64,000 nt of DNA from Paenibacillus alvei DSM 29 (GCF_000293805.1 NZ_AMBZ01000007.1:326834-390833); one strand, 5' to 3'; shown: positions 1 to 9,965, counted from the first letter of the stretch. The notes: generated by a model not told the origin, from the letters alone. Translations and numbers: made by a program.

Positions 1-162
1 ATGAATACGGAACTCTCGGAAAATGGAATTGGCGGGCAACAGATGACTGAAGGGATTGGATGAAGCGGAGTCCAAAACCTATCATAAGGTTTTAGACTCA
101 TTATCGGAAACTTCAACCAATCGTCATTGAATTACGGAAAATATAAAAGCGAAAGGGTGCAT
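1..162. other. Window edge, no supported gene
   Basis: Short open frames end here on the + strand (for example one stopping near 48 and one near 63), so this may be the tail of a gene that starts before the window. Too little is visible to name it. Confidence 0.3.
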
Positions 163-348
163 TTATTTCACTTTGCAATTTTTTATGCCAAGAACCGCAT
201 TCGCCGGACAATAGCGGGTTGTGCCTGTAATGATCGGGGCCAATCCAATTAATCCCCACCATCTTCTATAATAAAGTCCCGCAAAGATGATTGCAGCTCC
301 AATCGAGATTCGAATCGCTTGTTCTGTTTTACCAACATTACATTTCAA
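163..348 (-). CDS. DUF2892 (YgaP-type) small membrane protein
   Basis: A 61-residue protein with two hydrophobic segments (about residues 11-28 and 31-42) joined by an Arg/Trp-rich turn (YYRRWWG), and a conserved C-terminal pattern ending in TTRYCPANAVLGI. This is the layout of the DUF2892 family, the membrane domain that in some proteins is fused to a rhodanese (YgaP). Function of stand-alone members is not established. The start is a TTG placed eight bases after a GGAGGT site on the minus strand; the nearby ATG is out of frame. Confidence 0.8.
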   Translation of the reverse strand: MKCNVGKTEQAIRISIGAAIIFAGLYYRRWWGLIGLAPIITGTTRYCPANAVLGIKNCKVK

Positions 349-473
349 GTTTTTCCACCTCCGTAAGCGAAGTCAATTTGCTCAAACACATATTAAAGTT
401 ACCGCATAATTATGGTTTGAAATAGGGTGCATTCTCATGCGTGGAATAGATTGGCTAATCTAGGTTCAAACAC

Positions 474-505
474 ACTCTCCTAATGGGCTGTTAGGGGAGT
501 TTTTT
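474..505 (+). terminator. Rho-independent terminator
   Basis: A 10-bp stem (474-483 with 491-500, one G-T pair) is followed by a run of six T. It lies between the DUF2892 gene and alveolysin; no + strand gene ending just upstream was identified. The AT-rich stretch 506-763 otherwise holds only the leader of the cytolysin gene. Confidence 0.6.
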
Positions 506-763
506 ATTTGATTCTTTCTTAATGGTTATATATGGTGGTTATGTGTTATATATACAAAATCATGTTTAATAAGAAAACCCATATATGGAATGTATTATGA
601 TATATACTCGAATTAGACTCAAAAAAATTTTATTCCTGTCATAAAAGTTATGAAATTTCGTATTCTTTCTATTTATAAATATAAAAAATTCATACCAAAT
701 TACCGATAAAAAATTAATGTAGTACATTAGTACTACAAATTTACATAAAAAGGGGATCACTGT

Positions 764-2269
764 ATGAAGAAAAAATCAAACCACTTGAAAGGAAGGAAAG
801 TACTCGTAAGTTTGTTAGTAAGCTTACAAGTGTTCGCTTTTGCGAGTATTTCCTCCGCAGCACCAACCGAACCCAATGATATTGATATGGGGATCGCAGG
901 ACTGAACTATAATCGCAATGAGGTTTTGGCTATTCAAGGGGATCAAATCAGTAGTTTTGTTCCCAAAGAAGGCATTCAGTCCAATGGCAAATTTATCGTG
1001 GTTGAACGGGACAAAAAATCACTCACAACGTCACCCGTAGATATTTCCATCGTTGATTCAATCACGAATCGCACGTATCCAGGCGCAATACAGCTTGCAA
1101 ATAAGGATTTTGCCGATAATCAGCCTAGTCTGGTTATGGCTGCGAGAAAACCATTAGATATTAGCATCGATCTGCCTGGTTTGAAGAACGAGAATACAAT
1201 TTCCGTTCAAAATCCAAATTACGGCACTGTATCTAGTGCCATTGATCAGCTCGTGTCGACTTGGGGCGAGAAGTATTCCAGCACGCATACACTGCCTGCA
1301 AGATTACAATACGCTGAATCCATGGTTTACAGCCAAAATCAAATTTCCAGCGCCCTGAATGTGAACGCTAAAGTACTGAACGGTACACTCGGAATCGACT
1401 TTAACGCGGTTGCAAATGGCGAGAAAAAAGTGATGGTTGCTGCTTACAAGCAAATCTTTTATACCGTAAGTGCAGGACTGCCCAACAATCCATCAGACTT
1501 GTTCGATGACAGTGTGACATTTGCTGAGTTAGCTCGCAAGGGAGTAAGCAATGAGGCACCGCCGCTGATGGTATCTAACGTGGCTTACGGCAGAACTATT
1601 TACGTAAAATTGGAAACAACTTCTAAGAGCAATGACGTACAAACGGCATTTAAATTGTTGCTCAATAATCCTAGCATACAAGCTAGCGGACAGTACAAAG
1701 ATATTTATGAGAACAGCTCGTTTACTGCCGTTGTACTAGGCGGCGACGCGCAAACCCATAACCAAGTCGTTACGAAAGACTTCAATGTTATCCAAAGTGT
1801 AATCAAGGACAATGCACAATTTAGCAGCAAGAACCCTGCTTACCCGATTTCATATACAAGTGTCTTCTTGAAAGACAATTCCATTGCTGCTGTTCACAAC
1901 AATACCGAGTATATCGAGACGAAAACGACGGAATATTCGAAGGGTAAAATTAAGCTTGATCATAGTGGTGCATATGTAGCTCAGTTTGAAGTATATTGGG
2001 ATGAATTTTCATATGATGCAGATGGACAAGAAATCGTGACTCGTAAAAGTTGGGATGGAAATTGGCGCGATAGATCTGCTCATTTCTCAACAGAAATCCC
2101 ACTTCCTCCTAATGCCAAGAACATAAGAATTTTTGCGAGAGAATGCACAGGTCTTGCTTGGGAATGGTGGAGAACAGTTGTTGATGAATATAACGTTCCG
2201 TTAGCAAGCGATATTAATGTTTCGATTTGGGGAACAACGTTATATCCGAAATCATCCATTACTCACTAA
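764..2269 (+). CDS. alv: Alveolysin, cholesterol-dependent cytolysin
   Basis: Secreted pore-forming toxin of the thiol-activated (cholesterol-dependent) cytolysin family; it binds membrane cholesterol and oligomerises into large pores. The 501-residue protein begins with a basic signal peptide (about residues 1-32, ending at SISSAA) and carries the undecapeptide [11 protein letters not shown] near residue 460, followed by the domain-4 tip ending in LYPKSSITH. Length and sequence match alveolysin of Paenibacillus alvei as I remember it, so it also serves as the species marker. The start ATG follows an AAAAGGGGATCAC ribosome site. It is monocistronic, with a terminator directly after it. Neighbours show no secretion or regulatory partner. 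Confidence 0.95.
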   Translation: MKKKSNHLKGRKVLVSLLVSLQVFAFASISSAAPTEPNDIDMGIAGLNYNRNEVLAIQGDQISSFVPKEGIQSNGKFIVVERDKKSLTTSPVDISIVDSITNRTYPGAIQLANKDFADNQPSLVMAARKPLDISIDLPGLKNENTISVQNPNYGTVSSAIDQLVSTWGEKYSSTHTLPARLQYAESMVYSQNQISSALNVNAKVLNGTLGIDFNAVANGEKKVMVAAYKQIFYTVSAGLPNNPSDLFDDSVTFAELARKGVSNEAPPLMVSNVAYGRTIYVKLETTSKSNDVQTAFKLLLNNPSIQASGQYKDIYENSSFTAVVLGGDAQTHNQVVTKDFNVIQSVIKDNAQFSSKNPAYPISYTSVFLKDNSIAAVHNNTEYIETKTTEYSKGKIKLDHSGAYVAQFEVYWDEFSYDADGQEIVTRKSWDGNWRDRSAHFSTEIPLPPNAKNIRIFARECTGLAWEWWRTVVDEYNVPLASDINVSIWGTTLYPKSSITH

Positions 2270-2286
2270 TTATATATGAATGTATG

Positions 2287-2320
2287 AACATCTCCTCATT
2301 TAATTGGGGAGATGTTTTTT
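2287..2320 (+). terminator. Terminator of the alveolysin gene
   Basis: Stem AACATCTCC (2287-2295) pairs with GGAGATGTT (2308-2316) and runs into a T tract, 18 bases after the stop codon. Confidence 0.85.
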
Positions 2321-2554
2321 CTTTTGCATGTTTTTGCTGCTTACTCATTTATGATAGAATTTGCACTAATTACATCGGTAGTGAAGAGATGTTCGGGGGT
2401 TATACAAAAATTCTTTGTACTATTTGTATACTATGATAAACTTGATTTCATAATTAGATTCAATTGATGGTATGGGAATGCCCTTATTTTGAACTATGGA
2501 AGTCAACCGATATATGTCATCTTTATAGAAAGAAACCATGTTTTCAAGCTTACC

Positions 2555-2767
2555 CTATACAATTTGACGTAGGGAAGCGGGCTTCAATGCACGACCCTTC
2601 CCTTGAAGGCTAATTACGAAATCTGCGACCCAATCCATATTCAATGTATCTAAATCACGGAATATAGTACGTTTCGTTACTTCAAATTTATCTGCTAATT
2701 CTTGAATCGTAACTCGTTCTTTATTCGTTACCCCCCCAATAATGCCTATCAACCTGTCAATCTTCAA
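2555..2767 (-). pseudogene. Truncated YafY/DeoR-type HTH regulator
   Basis: The first ~45 residues (MKIDRLIGII, then TIQELADKFEV and TKRTIFRDLDTLN) are a typical HTH_11 DNA-binding domain of YafY-type transcription factors. After that the sequence leaves the family pattern and stops at residue 70, so the WYL ligand-binding half (normally more than 200 residues) is missing. No continuation is visible in 2437-2554. It lies next to and divergent from the FMN reductase gene, and may be the relic of that gene's regulator (inference). Confidence 0.65.
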
Positions 2768-2934
2768 AGAATCACCTTCTCATGCTTGCTTTATTGTGTG
2801 GTGTATTATATCAAATTGTTCTTGCTGATGCTCAGACTTCGAATAGCTAAAAATACCGCTTCAAAATATATTGACAACAAAACAGATGGGACTATTTAAC
2901 TTATTTAGTAATATTATTTCCTAGTCTAGAAATG

Positions 2935-2993
2935 TTGACGAAATTTGAATAATCGTGTTACTATTAACTCGAATTCAAGATATACGGATTCGA
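2935..2993 (+). promoter_or_regulatory. Promoter and possible operator of the FMN reductase gene
   Basis: TTGACG (2935-2940) and TACTAT (2959-2964) form a sigma-A promoter with 18-base spacing. An inverted repeat TCGAAT-N13-ATTCGA (2969-2993) covers the expected transcription start, a usual position for a repressor site. Confidence 0.5.
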
Positions 2994-3027
2994 ACCTTTT
3001 TACACTTTTTAAAGGTGGGATTAAGAA

Positions 3028-3621
3028 ATGGGTTTTTTAAATAGGTTCTTTGCTTCAAATAAAAAGGAGGAAAAAGTAATGGCAGAATTAAATATCGGAA
3101 TCATTATTGGATCAACACGTGAAGGGCGTGTAAGTCCACAGGTGGCACAATGGGTAAAAGAAATTGCAGATCAACGCGGAGATGCGAATTATACAATTAT
3201 TGATATTGCAGATTACAAATTGCCTTTACTAGGTGAACCAGGGCAAGATGCTTCTGGTGCACAAGCTTGGTCAGAAGTGATTGCAAAGCAAGATGGGTTT
3301 GTTTTCATCGTACAAGAGTACAATCATTCCATTACAGGTGCTCTCAAAAATGCACTGGATTATTTACGAGTTGAATGGAATAACAAAGCTGCGGGTATTG
3401 TATCTTATGGCTCTGTAGGTGGTGCGCGAGCGGCTGAACATTTGCGTGGTATTATGGGTGAGCTATTAATTGCAGATGTACGTGTACATCCAGCCTTGTC
3501 ACTATTCACAGATTTTGAAAATGGTACTGATTTTAAACCAAAAGCAGTGCAAACCGATTCTGTTAACCAAATGTTAGACCAATTAATTCCTTGGTCCAAA
3601 GCTTTATATACAATTCGTTAA
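3028..3621 (+). CDS. NAD(P)H-dependent FMN reductase (flavodoxin-fold)
   Basis: Cytoplasmic flavoprotein of the SsuE/ArsH/AzoR superfamily that moves electrons from NAD(P)H to FMN and then to quinones, azo compounds or other acceptors. The flavin-phosphate loop is visible as GSTREGRVSPQVA, followed by QEYNHSITGALKNALDYL and SYGSVGGARAAEHLR, both typical of the family. Two in-frame starts are possible: ATG 3028 (AAAGGTGG upstream) giving 197 residues, or ATG 3079 with a stronger AAGGAGG giving 180; the extra N-terminus is not part of the fold, so the second may be the main one. It heads a run of redox genes to 8191. Confidence 0.85.
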   Translation: MGFLNRFFASNKKEEKVMAELNIGIIIGSTREGRVSPQVAQWVKEIADQRGDANYTIIDIADYKLPLLGEPGQDASGAQAWSEVIAKQDGFVFIVQEYNHSITGALKNALDYLRVEWNNKAAGIVSYGSVGGARAAEHLRGIMGELLIADVRVHPALSLFTDFENGTDFKPKAVQTDSVNQMLDQLIPWSKALYTIR

Positions 3622-3659
3622 TTTGAATAATTTATTTCACTAGTAAAGGAAGTATTTGT

Positions 3660-4379
3660 ATGCATATTGAATGGTCAAATACACAGATGTATAACACGAT
3701 TATGTCTATTGCAACAGGAATAGGTCTCTTGCAGCTAGTCCGTTTTGGATGGCTTCTTAAAAGAGGAAGACAAGTAAGTTTAGAGGGATGGGCTATAGGA
3801 TTTGCTGTATCCGGCTTTATTCTTACTCTTCTGGGTGGAGCCATGACGCTCACATGGCCTTTATCCAAAGTAGGATTTCCTTTTGACGATATTATATTTG
3901 GAGAACCCTCTCTTGCATTTGGAGTAATGTTGCTTGCAGGGGCAGTTATCCTTTGGCGTATGTCAAATAAAATATCGAAAAATGAACAAATGACAAAAGA
4001 GTTCAAAAAGGACTCAAAAGTAATTCTTGATCAGACTGTCGAAATGGCTCGTCCTCTTTCTTATTTTGCTTCAGCGATGGGACTTGCCCTGATTTCAATT
4101 GCAATTGCAGGTGTATATTTCCAACTGTTTGCAGCGCCGCCTGAAGAACCTATTTCAGGTCAGTTTGCAGACTACCCTATGCTTGAAGCATCGTTTATTT
4201 CAGGACTATACGCACTTACTGGAATTGGAGCTATTTTGCTGCCCTTCTCATTAGCGAATAGAGAGTCTTTTGTTGTTAAAATTATGAGTACTGTTTGGAC
4301 AATTACGGGAGTGTCATTCACTTTATTCGGAGCATTGAATTATTTCACTCATATTGGATTAATTGTAAATACGATGTAA
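3660..4379 (+). CDS. DUF981 family membrane protein
   Basis: A 239-residue protein with about six hydrophobic segments (roughly 12-28, 46-64, 86-103, 135-155, 180-200 and 212-235) and a conserved ALTGIGAILLPFSLANR region. I recognise it as DUF981, a family of unknown function often found beside flavin reductases in Bacillales. It follows the FMN reductase by 38 bases and is probably cotranscribed. Confidence 0.7.
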   Translation: MHIEWSNTQMYNTIMSIATGIGLLQLVRFGWLLKRGRQVSLEGWAIGFAVSGFILTLLGGAMTLTWPLSKVGFPFDDIIFGEPSLAFGVMLLAGAVILWRMSNKISKNEQMTKEFKKDSKVILDQTVEMARPLSYFASAMGLALISIAIAGVYFQLFAAPPEEPISGQFADYPMLEASFISGLYALTGIGAILLPFSLANRESFVVKIMSTVWTITGVSFTLFGALNYFTHIGLIVNTM

Positions 4380-4416
4380 TAAAGAAGCAGTCATATCTAC
4401 CACCTGGTGTGCATCT

Positions 4417-4480
4417 TAACACCTTCAAGAGAATGTTTTTATGTCGCAAGATATGAAGACAACCTTGGAGGTGTTTTTTG
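4417..4480 (+). terminator. Terminator after the DUF981 gene
   Basis: AACACCTTCAAG near 4417 pairs with CTTGGAGGTGTT near 4465-4476 across a long loop and is followed by TTTTTT. Confidence 0.6.
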
Positions 4481-4615
4481 CGTTGGCATTAACATGATCT
4501 CACAATAATCGGATGATGATATCATCTGACGACCATCTAATCCAATATTTCTTTCTGTTCTTCTTCGTTACTCAGTCCATTCAATTCAAAAAAGGGACAT
4601 AAGATCCTAAATGTT

Positions 4616-4679
4616 ACTTTTAGGTGCCTATATAACTTAAAAGTGCGTACTTACCTTCGCAAAAGATACTCCTTATAAT
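4616..4679 (+). promoter_or_regulatory. Candidate promoter and operator of the tautomerase-SDR operon
   Basis: A TATAAT box sits at 4674-4679 with a weak -35 (TTACCT, 4651-4656) at 17 bases. Upstream lies a perfect inverted repeat ACTTTTA-N15-TAAAAGT (4616-4644), which could bind a HxlR or MarR-type repressor (inference). The leader 4680-4887 has no gene I recognise. Confidence 0.4.
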
Positions 4680-4887
4680 ACATGTTGTGGACATCTTCAA
4701 ACCTAACGCGAATGATAGAACTAACTCCATTGGACTTATTCATACAGCTTTAATATGGTGCTTGGAGCTGTGAATCCTTATTCGTTGGAGTATAGCGTTA
4801 GAAGAAAACGATCAAAATAGCGGTAAAGATCGGGTACTTCAAAGTCTGGTTGAAATAAAGAATTTGAAGAGAGGAGGATAGGATACT

Positions 4888-5360
4888 ATGCCATTCATTG
4901 AGCTAAATACTTGGCCAACGATGTCAACAGATGAAAAAAGGAATTCATTTATAATGTAACCGAACTTACAACAAAATTATTAAAGATTGTCCCTGACAAA
5001 ATTCAAGTATTGATAAAAGAACTCGAGAAAGAAAACTGGGGAAAAGCTGGGGCAGCCGCAATCGATGCTAATTTTGCAGAGAAGAGCAGGATGGTCAATT
5101 GGAATACAAAAGAGTCTTATCATGCACTGGATAATAACATAGATGGAATGGCTGTCATCACGATTGATATATGGAATACATTTGATCAAGATACAAAGGA
5201 TAAATGGGTAAACCAGCTTACACAAATAACTTCTAAATTCACTCATGCACCTATGGACAAAGTACTTATCGTCATTCGTGAAATGATTCCAGGTAACTGG
5301 GGACAAAGTGGTGTAACGGGAGCAGATAAAGACTTTCTTTCCAAAAGTCGGACATTTTAA
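4888..5360 (+). CDS. Tandem 4-oxalocrotonate tautomerase-like protein (frameshifted)
   Basis: Two tautomerase repeats can be read: MPFIELNTWPT... with the processed N-terminal proline expected of the catalytic base, then a second copy from about residue 75 (MAVITIDIWNTF, VLIVIREMIPGNWGQSG). Members isomerise or hydrate small unsaturated keto acids. The frame is lost in the A6 tract 4934-4939: adding one A joins the two parts into a single ~157-residue protein. The start ATG follows GAGGAGG. First gene of a likely operon with the AKR, luciferase-like and SDR genes. Confidence 0.75.
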
Positions 5361-5405
5361 ATAAAGACCACGCATTCGAAACAGATAATAATGGAGGTAA
5401 TTGGA

Positions 5406-6249
5406 ATGACCAAAAATTTGCAGGATACAACGACGTTGCATAACGGTGTAAAAATGCCTTGGTTTGGTATTGGAGTATTTAAAGTAGAAGAGGGGCCTGA
5501 GTTAGTTAATGCGGTAAAAGCAGCTATTGCGAATGGTTATCGTAGTGTTGATACTTCAGCTATCTATGGTAATGAAGAAGGAGTCGGACAAGGCATCCGT
5601 GAAGGAATTCAAAAAGCTGGGATTTCAAGAGAAGACTTGTTTGTAACTTCCAAAGTATGGAATGCTGATTTGGGATATGAGTCCACAATTGCCGCATACG
5701 AAACAAGTTTAAAAAAGCTCGGGCTGGAATATCTTGATTTATACCTCGTTCACTGGCCTGTAGAAGGTAAGTATAAAGACGCATGGAAAGCGTTAGAGAC
5801 CCTTTATAAAGAAGGAAGAGTAAAAGCAATCGGGGTAAGTAATTTTCAAATTCATCATCTTGAAGAATTGATGAAAGATGCAGAAATTAAACCGATGGTG
5901 AATCAAGTGGAGTACCATCCGCGTTTGACTCAAAAAGACCTCCAATCGTTCTGCCAAGAACATGGAATCCAGCTAGAGGCATGGTCCCCATTAATGCAAG
6001 GGCAATTATTAGACAACGAGGTTTTTAACAGAAATTGCGAGAAAATATAACAAATCTGTAGCTCAAGTCATTTTGCGATGGGATTTACAAAATGGTGTTG
6101 TGACGATTCCAAAGTCTACAAAAGAACATCGAATTATTGAAAACTCTATAGTGTTTGACTTTGAGTTAACGGTAGAAGATATGAAAAAAATTGACGGTTT
6201 AAATCAGAACCATCGAGTGGGTCCAGATCCGGACAATTTTGATTTCTAA
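5406..6249 (+). CDS. Aldo/keto reductase (frameshifted)
   Basis: NADPH-dependent reductase of aldehydes and ketoacids, about 280 residues when repaired, closest in pattern to the Bacillus YvgN/glyoxal-reductase group. The catalytic tetrad can be seen: Asp and Tyr in VDTSAIYGNE, Lys in TSKVW, His in LVHWP. The C-terminal part (AQVILRWDLQNGVVTIPKS, ending GPDPDNFDF) continues in another frame. The break is an extra T in the run 6022-6026. Start ATG 5406 follows GGAGGT by seven bases. Likely part of an electrophile-detoxifying operon. Confidence 0.85.
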
Positions 6250-6291
6250 TGAATTCCTTCATATATAGGAACGTGTAGGAAGGAGAACTTC

Positions 6292-7254
6292 ATGAGTGTA
6301 TTTTCCAATCACCACGGCTATAATCGGATGTATAAAGAAGGGGAGTTGACACTAGGACTCCACATTCCATTAGAAAATTATCAGTTCGGAACTCCGACAA
6401 TGGAGAAGCAAGTAGAGTTATCGCAATTAGCTGAGCATTATGGTTTTACCGGTTTATGGCTTCGAGATGTAATATTAGAAGATCCTTCGTTTGGCGACCC
6501 AGCAGTAGGTCAAATTTATGATATGCTTATTTATTTAACCTATTTAGCAAGCCAGACGAAAGAAATCGCCTTAGGAACGTCTGCGATTGTCCTTACATTA
6601 CGTCATCCCTTACGAGTGGCTAAGGAAATCGCGACGATCGACCGTTTATTTCCAGAACGCTTAATTATGGGAGTTTCTTCTGGTGATCGGAGAGCCGATT
6701 TCCATGGTCTGAACGTTAATCATGATGATCGAGGAGATCGATTCATTGAATCATTTCATTATTTAAATCAAGTGTTATATAAAGAGTATCCTTCTATTCG
6801 ATCTTCTTTAGGAGTCATTCAGGGCAGTAATTTAGTTCCAAAACCGACAAAGCGAATTCCGACGATCATTACAGGATATGCGCAGCAGTCGATGGAATGG
6901 TTTGCGGAAAATGGCGACGGATGGATGTATTATCCGAGAAGTCCGCAATTTCAAGCCGAGGCGATTCGACAGTGGAGAGAACTTGTGGAGCAGTACCATC
7001 CTGGGGTCTTTAAACCATTTACACAGCCCATGCATTTGGATTTATCAGAGGATCCAAATGAAATGCCTACCCCGATTCGTTTGGGATTCCGAGTAGGGCG
7101 GAATCGATTAGTAGAATTACTGAACATATATAAAGAAATTGGCGTAAATCATCTTTTCTTTGCATTATTTGATGGGAAAAGGCCGGCTGAAGAAGTTATT
7201 CATGAGCTAGGCGAAGACGTGTTGCCTCATTTTCCTGCAATCAAGCAGCAATAA
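6292..7254 (+). CDS. Luciferase-like (LLM class) flavin monooxygenase
   Basis: A 320-residue TIM-barrel protein of the bacterial luciferase superfamily, which uses reduced flavin and oxygen. Family signs are the N-terminal LAEHYGFTGLWLRD, the central RHPLRVAKEIATIDRL with the following GVSSGDRR, and TIITGYAQQSMEWFAENGDGW. Substrate cannot be read from sequence. The FMN reductase at 3028 could supply the reduced flavin (inference). Intact frame, ribosome site GGAGGAGAAC class just before the ATG. Confidence 0.85.
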   Translation: MSVFSNHHGYNRMYKEGELTLGLHIPLENYQFGTPTMEKQVELSQLAEHYGFTGLWLRDVILEDPSFGDPAVGQIYDMLIYLTYLASQTKEIALGTSAIVLTLRHPLRVAKEIATIDRLFPERLIMGVSSGDRRADFHGLNVNHDDRGDRFIESFHYLNQVLYKEYPSIRSSLGVIQGSNLVPKPTKRIPTIITGYAQQSMEWFAENGDGWMYYPRSPQFQAEAIRQWRELVEQYHPGVFKPFTQPMHLDLSEDPNEMPTPIRLGFRVGRNRLVELLNIYKEIGVNHLFFALFDGKRPAEEVIHELGEDVLPHFPAIKQQ

Positions 7255-7398
7255 GAAAATTACAGGGGAGTGGAATTGTTGGAGTTCATATCCTTATCCA
7301 CTCCTTATTTTATAAAAATGAAGTGTTGATTGAGCTAAAAGCAGTTGTGGTAAATGCGAGGGAAGAGGAAACTACATTTAATGTTGGAGGGATTTCAA

Positions 7399-8191
7399 AT
7401 GTTTATGAATTTGAAAGGGAAGACTGCGCTAGTTACGGGATCTACAGCAGGTATTGGGAAAGCAATTGCTATGTCATTAGCAATGGAAGGCGTTACGGTC
7501 ATTATAAATGGACGCCATGAAGAAAAGGTTAAGCAAACCATGAAAGAAATTCAAGAACAGGCTCCTGAAGCTGTCCTTCAGTCATTAGTATCTGATTTAG
7601 GATCAGAAAAAGGGTGCCAAAAGGTTATAGAGGAATACCCAGAAGTAGATATTCTTATTAACAACTTAGGGATTTTTGAGCCAAAAGAATACTTTCATAT
7701 TCCTGATGAAGATTGGTTTAAGATGTTTGAGGTCAACATTATGAGTGGTGTTCGGCTTACTCGATGGTACCTGAATCAAATGATTCAAAAAAGAAGGCCG
7801 GGTTATATTTATCGCTAGTGAAGCAGCCATTATGCCTTCTCAAGAAATGGCCCATTATAGCGCGACTAAGACGATGCAGCTCTCGCTGTCACGCAGTTTA
7901 GCCGAGCTGACGAAAGGCACAAACGTAACCGTCAACACGATTATGCCTGGTTCCACTCTAACGGAAGGCGTGGAAACGATGCTAAACAGCTTATATCCAA
8001 ATGAGAAATTGAACATGGAGGAAGCTGAATTGCGGTTTATGAAAGAAAATCGGCCAACTTCTATCATTCAGCGGCTTATTCGACCAGAAGAAATAGCACA
8101 TTTTGTTACGTTTTTAAGTAGTCCTCTTTCTTCAGCTATTAATGGTTCTGCTTTAAGAATCGATGGAGGATTAGTACGTAGTGTATTTTAA
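7399..8191 (+). CDS. Short-chain dehydrogenase/reductase (frameshifted)
   Basis: Classical SDR of about 264 residues when repaired: nucleotide-binding TGSTAGIGKAIA, NNLG motif, catalytic Tyr-Lys in HYSATK, and a C-terminal INGSALRIDGGLVRSVF. The first part reads to 7818 and the rest resumes upstream of 7832 in another frame; one A too many in the A6 run 7787-7792 explains it, giving QKEGRVIFIASEAA across the joint. Start ATG 7399 is set by GGAGGG at 7386. Last gene of the redox operon. Confidence 0.85.
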
Positions 8192-8246
8192 TGGAATGCG
8201 GGTACTGCGCCTTCATTCAATTGCAAATTCTGAGCTTAAATTACAA

Positions 8247-8295
8247 AAAACCTGTACTTTTTTATCCATGTAGATAAGAAAGTACAGGTTTTTTA
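8247..8295. terminator. Bidirectional terminator
   Basis: Arms AAAACCTGTACTTT (8247-8260) and AAAGTACAGGTTTT (8279-8292) with A and T runs outside, between the convergent SDR and choline kinase genes. Confidence 0.85.
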
Positions 8296-8380
8296 TATAT
8301 GATCTGACCCGTCAATCGTTTTTAAAGAGACTGGATAAACCTCCAAAAGTTTCTCATCCCAGCGCAAACGAAGGCTCGTG

Positions 8381-9328
8381 CTAGCGCATTACCATGTCGG
8401 CGATAGGATAATCCGGTTGCATGCTTAATACTTGAATATTCCGTCGCAGGCGGTTATATCGCAGCGAGCAGTAATCCAGGTAATCATCCCCTGTATAATG
8501 ACGCAGCAGGGCCCACACCGTCCATAACAAATCCTGGGCCATCATATAGCATTTGACCTTCATCAGATCATCCTGCGTCAACGCATTGCCGTAATAGGCT
8601 TCAAACAGTTGGTCAATCGCCTCTGCTGTCAAACGCGATTCGATGATATACGCAGCAATATCAAAAGCAGGATCGTTCATTCCGGAATATTCCCAATCAA
8701 TCAAATAGACACTGCCGTCCCCGTCTACAAGAAAATTCTCTGGAACCGTATCATTATGGCAAGGTACGGAAAGGACATTTTTGACATGGTCTTGCATGAA
8801 ACGAAGCAATTGCTCTTTTAAGGGCGCGTAGTCAAAAAACAATTCACCGTTGATCTGCGTGACAATAGTTTCATATTTGGCAAGCTCACTGAGCCAATCA
8901 AACTTGTTAGGGAAGTGCTTGGGACTACCATGAATCTTCTTTAGTAAAGAAGAAACGGCCTGCAAGCTTTGCAAAGCCATGGGGCCTGCCGCGGCAAGCG
9001 TTGTGCTATCGGGAATATATTTGCTGATCTTAATGCCGCTTTCCTCATCAAAATAGATACACTCCGAATTTACGCCAAACTCCGAAGCGATGCCGTTGTT
9101 TACACGCTCTATCCTGCGGTCGATCATCTGATCCGTCAGGTTACCGGGCTTGCGAATCACGTACTCCGTTCCGTGGATATTCATAATGTAGTTATAATTG
9201 GTCAACCCGCCCGCAAAACGAGATTTGTCAAAAACAATACGCTCGTCTTCAAAAAACAGACGGAGTTTTCGCTGCACCAGTTCTTCCATATTCATTTGTT
9301 TGGATAAAAAGTCGGTTAGAGGTTTCAT
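8381..9328 (-). CDS. licA: LicA-like choline kinase (APH fold)
   Basis: A 315-residue cytoplasmic kinase that would transfer phosphate from ATP to choline (or a related amino alcohol). The Brenner motif is present as CHNDTVPENFL (HxDxxxxN catalytic loop) and the metal-binding choline-kinase motif as IDWEYSGMNDPAFDIA; the N-terminal GGLTNYNYIM is the ATP-loop of the family. I choose the ATG at 9328, preceded by AAAAGG, over the one 30 bases upstream which lacks a ribosome site. It is transcribed away from the cut operon, from its own promoter, and so ties the region to choline. Ethanolamine kinase is the main alternative. Confidence 0.8.
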   Translation of the reverse strand: MKPLTDFLSKQMNMEELVQRKLRLFFEDERIVFDKSRFAGGLTNYNYIMNIHGTEYVIRKPGNLTDQMIDRRIERVNNGIASEFGVNSECIYFDEESGIKISKYIPDSTTLAAAGPMALQSLQAVSSLLKKIHGSPKHFPNKFDWLSELAKYETIVTQINGELFFDYAPLKEQLLRFMQDHVKNVLSVPCHNDTVPENFLVDGDGSVYLIDWEYSGMNDPAFDIAAYIIESRLTAEAIDQLFEAYYGNALTQDDLMKVKCYMMAQDLLWTVWALLRHYTGDDYLDYCSLRYNRLRRNIQVLSMQPDYPIADMVMR

Positions 9329-9400
9329 GATGGCCTTTTCTCGGCATTCCATATACATGCGTTAACCATTGTATACACTCGCCGCACAGATTTTTCCACA

Positions 9401-9429
9401 ATTATAGCAAGATAGCAGGAGAATTTCAA
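9401..9429 (-). promoter_or_regulatory. Promoter of the choline kinase gene
   Basis: On the minus strand TTGAAA (9424-9429) and TATAAT (9401-9406) are 17 bases apart, an almost perfect sigma-A promoter reading toward licA. Confidence 0.7.
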
Positions 9430-9452
9430 TGAAACGAACGAGCTTGAGGGCG

Positions 9453-9493
9453 TTCTGGTACTTGTGATGCAAGAAAGACGTTTTTGTACCAGA
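9453..9493. promoter_or_regulatory. Inverted repeat between licA and the cut operon
   Basis: TCTGGTAC (9454-9461) and GTACCAGA (9486-9493) are perfect inverted arms 24 bases apart in the divergent intergenic region. It could be the binding site of the local response regulator or a leader hairpin. I see no strong promoter box for the forward operon in 9494-9646. Confidence 0.4.
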
Positions 9494-9646
9494 TTGTCGG
9501 TAAAAGGGGCATTAGAATCCTAAAATCATCTACCGAATCCTCCATAATCACGGAGCGAACCTATGTTAACCTGCAAGTAGGAGTTGAAGTATCTGATATT
9601 AATAGCGGATTCACAAATTAAAATACCCAGGTGAGGTGAGGTTCGA

Positions 9647-9943
9647 TTGGAATACCGGGGAGAAGAAGCTCTTGGGCTTGTGGAAACATTGGGCATGGTT
9701 CCTGCCATTCAAGCGGCGGACGCTATGCTTAAAGCAGCAGATGTTGTTCTTGTATCCTATGAGAATGTGGGTTCCACGCTTGTAACGATAATGGTAAAAG
9801 GTGATGTCGCGGCAGTTCGTTCGGCAGTAGAGGCTGGCGCTGAAGCGGCAGCGAAGATCGGCAAAGTCACTGCCCATAATGTGATGCCGCGTCCGCTCAG
9901 TTCTATTGCAGGAATTGTGAAAGCGCATGCAATTAACGCTTAA
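9647..9943 (+). CDS. BMC-H microcompartment shell protein
   Basis: A 98-residue single-domain shell protein expected to form flat hexamers. The BMC pattern is clear: [19 protein letters not shown], then VKGDVAAVRSAVEAGAEAA and the HNVMPRPLSSI edge. Start is a TTG eight bases after GGTGAGGT. First gene of the forward operon, 23 bases before a second BMC-H. It is more divergent than the pair at 21979/22469. Confidence 0.9.
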   Translation: MEYRGEEALGLVETLGMVPAIQAADAMLKAADVVLVSYENVGSTLVTIMVKGDVAAVRSAVEAGAEAAAKIGKVTAHNVMPRPLSSIAGIVKAHAINA

Positions 9944-9965
9944 TTGCCGGGAAGGGAGAGAGGTT

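Noticed and set aside
2702..2899. 65-residue plus-strand open frame
   Set aside because: Antisense to the YafY-type fragment and its promoter region, without a start signal.
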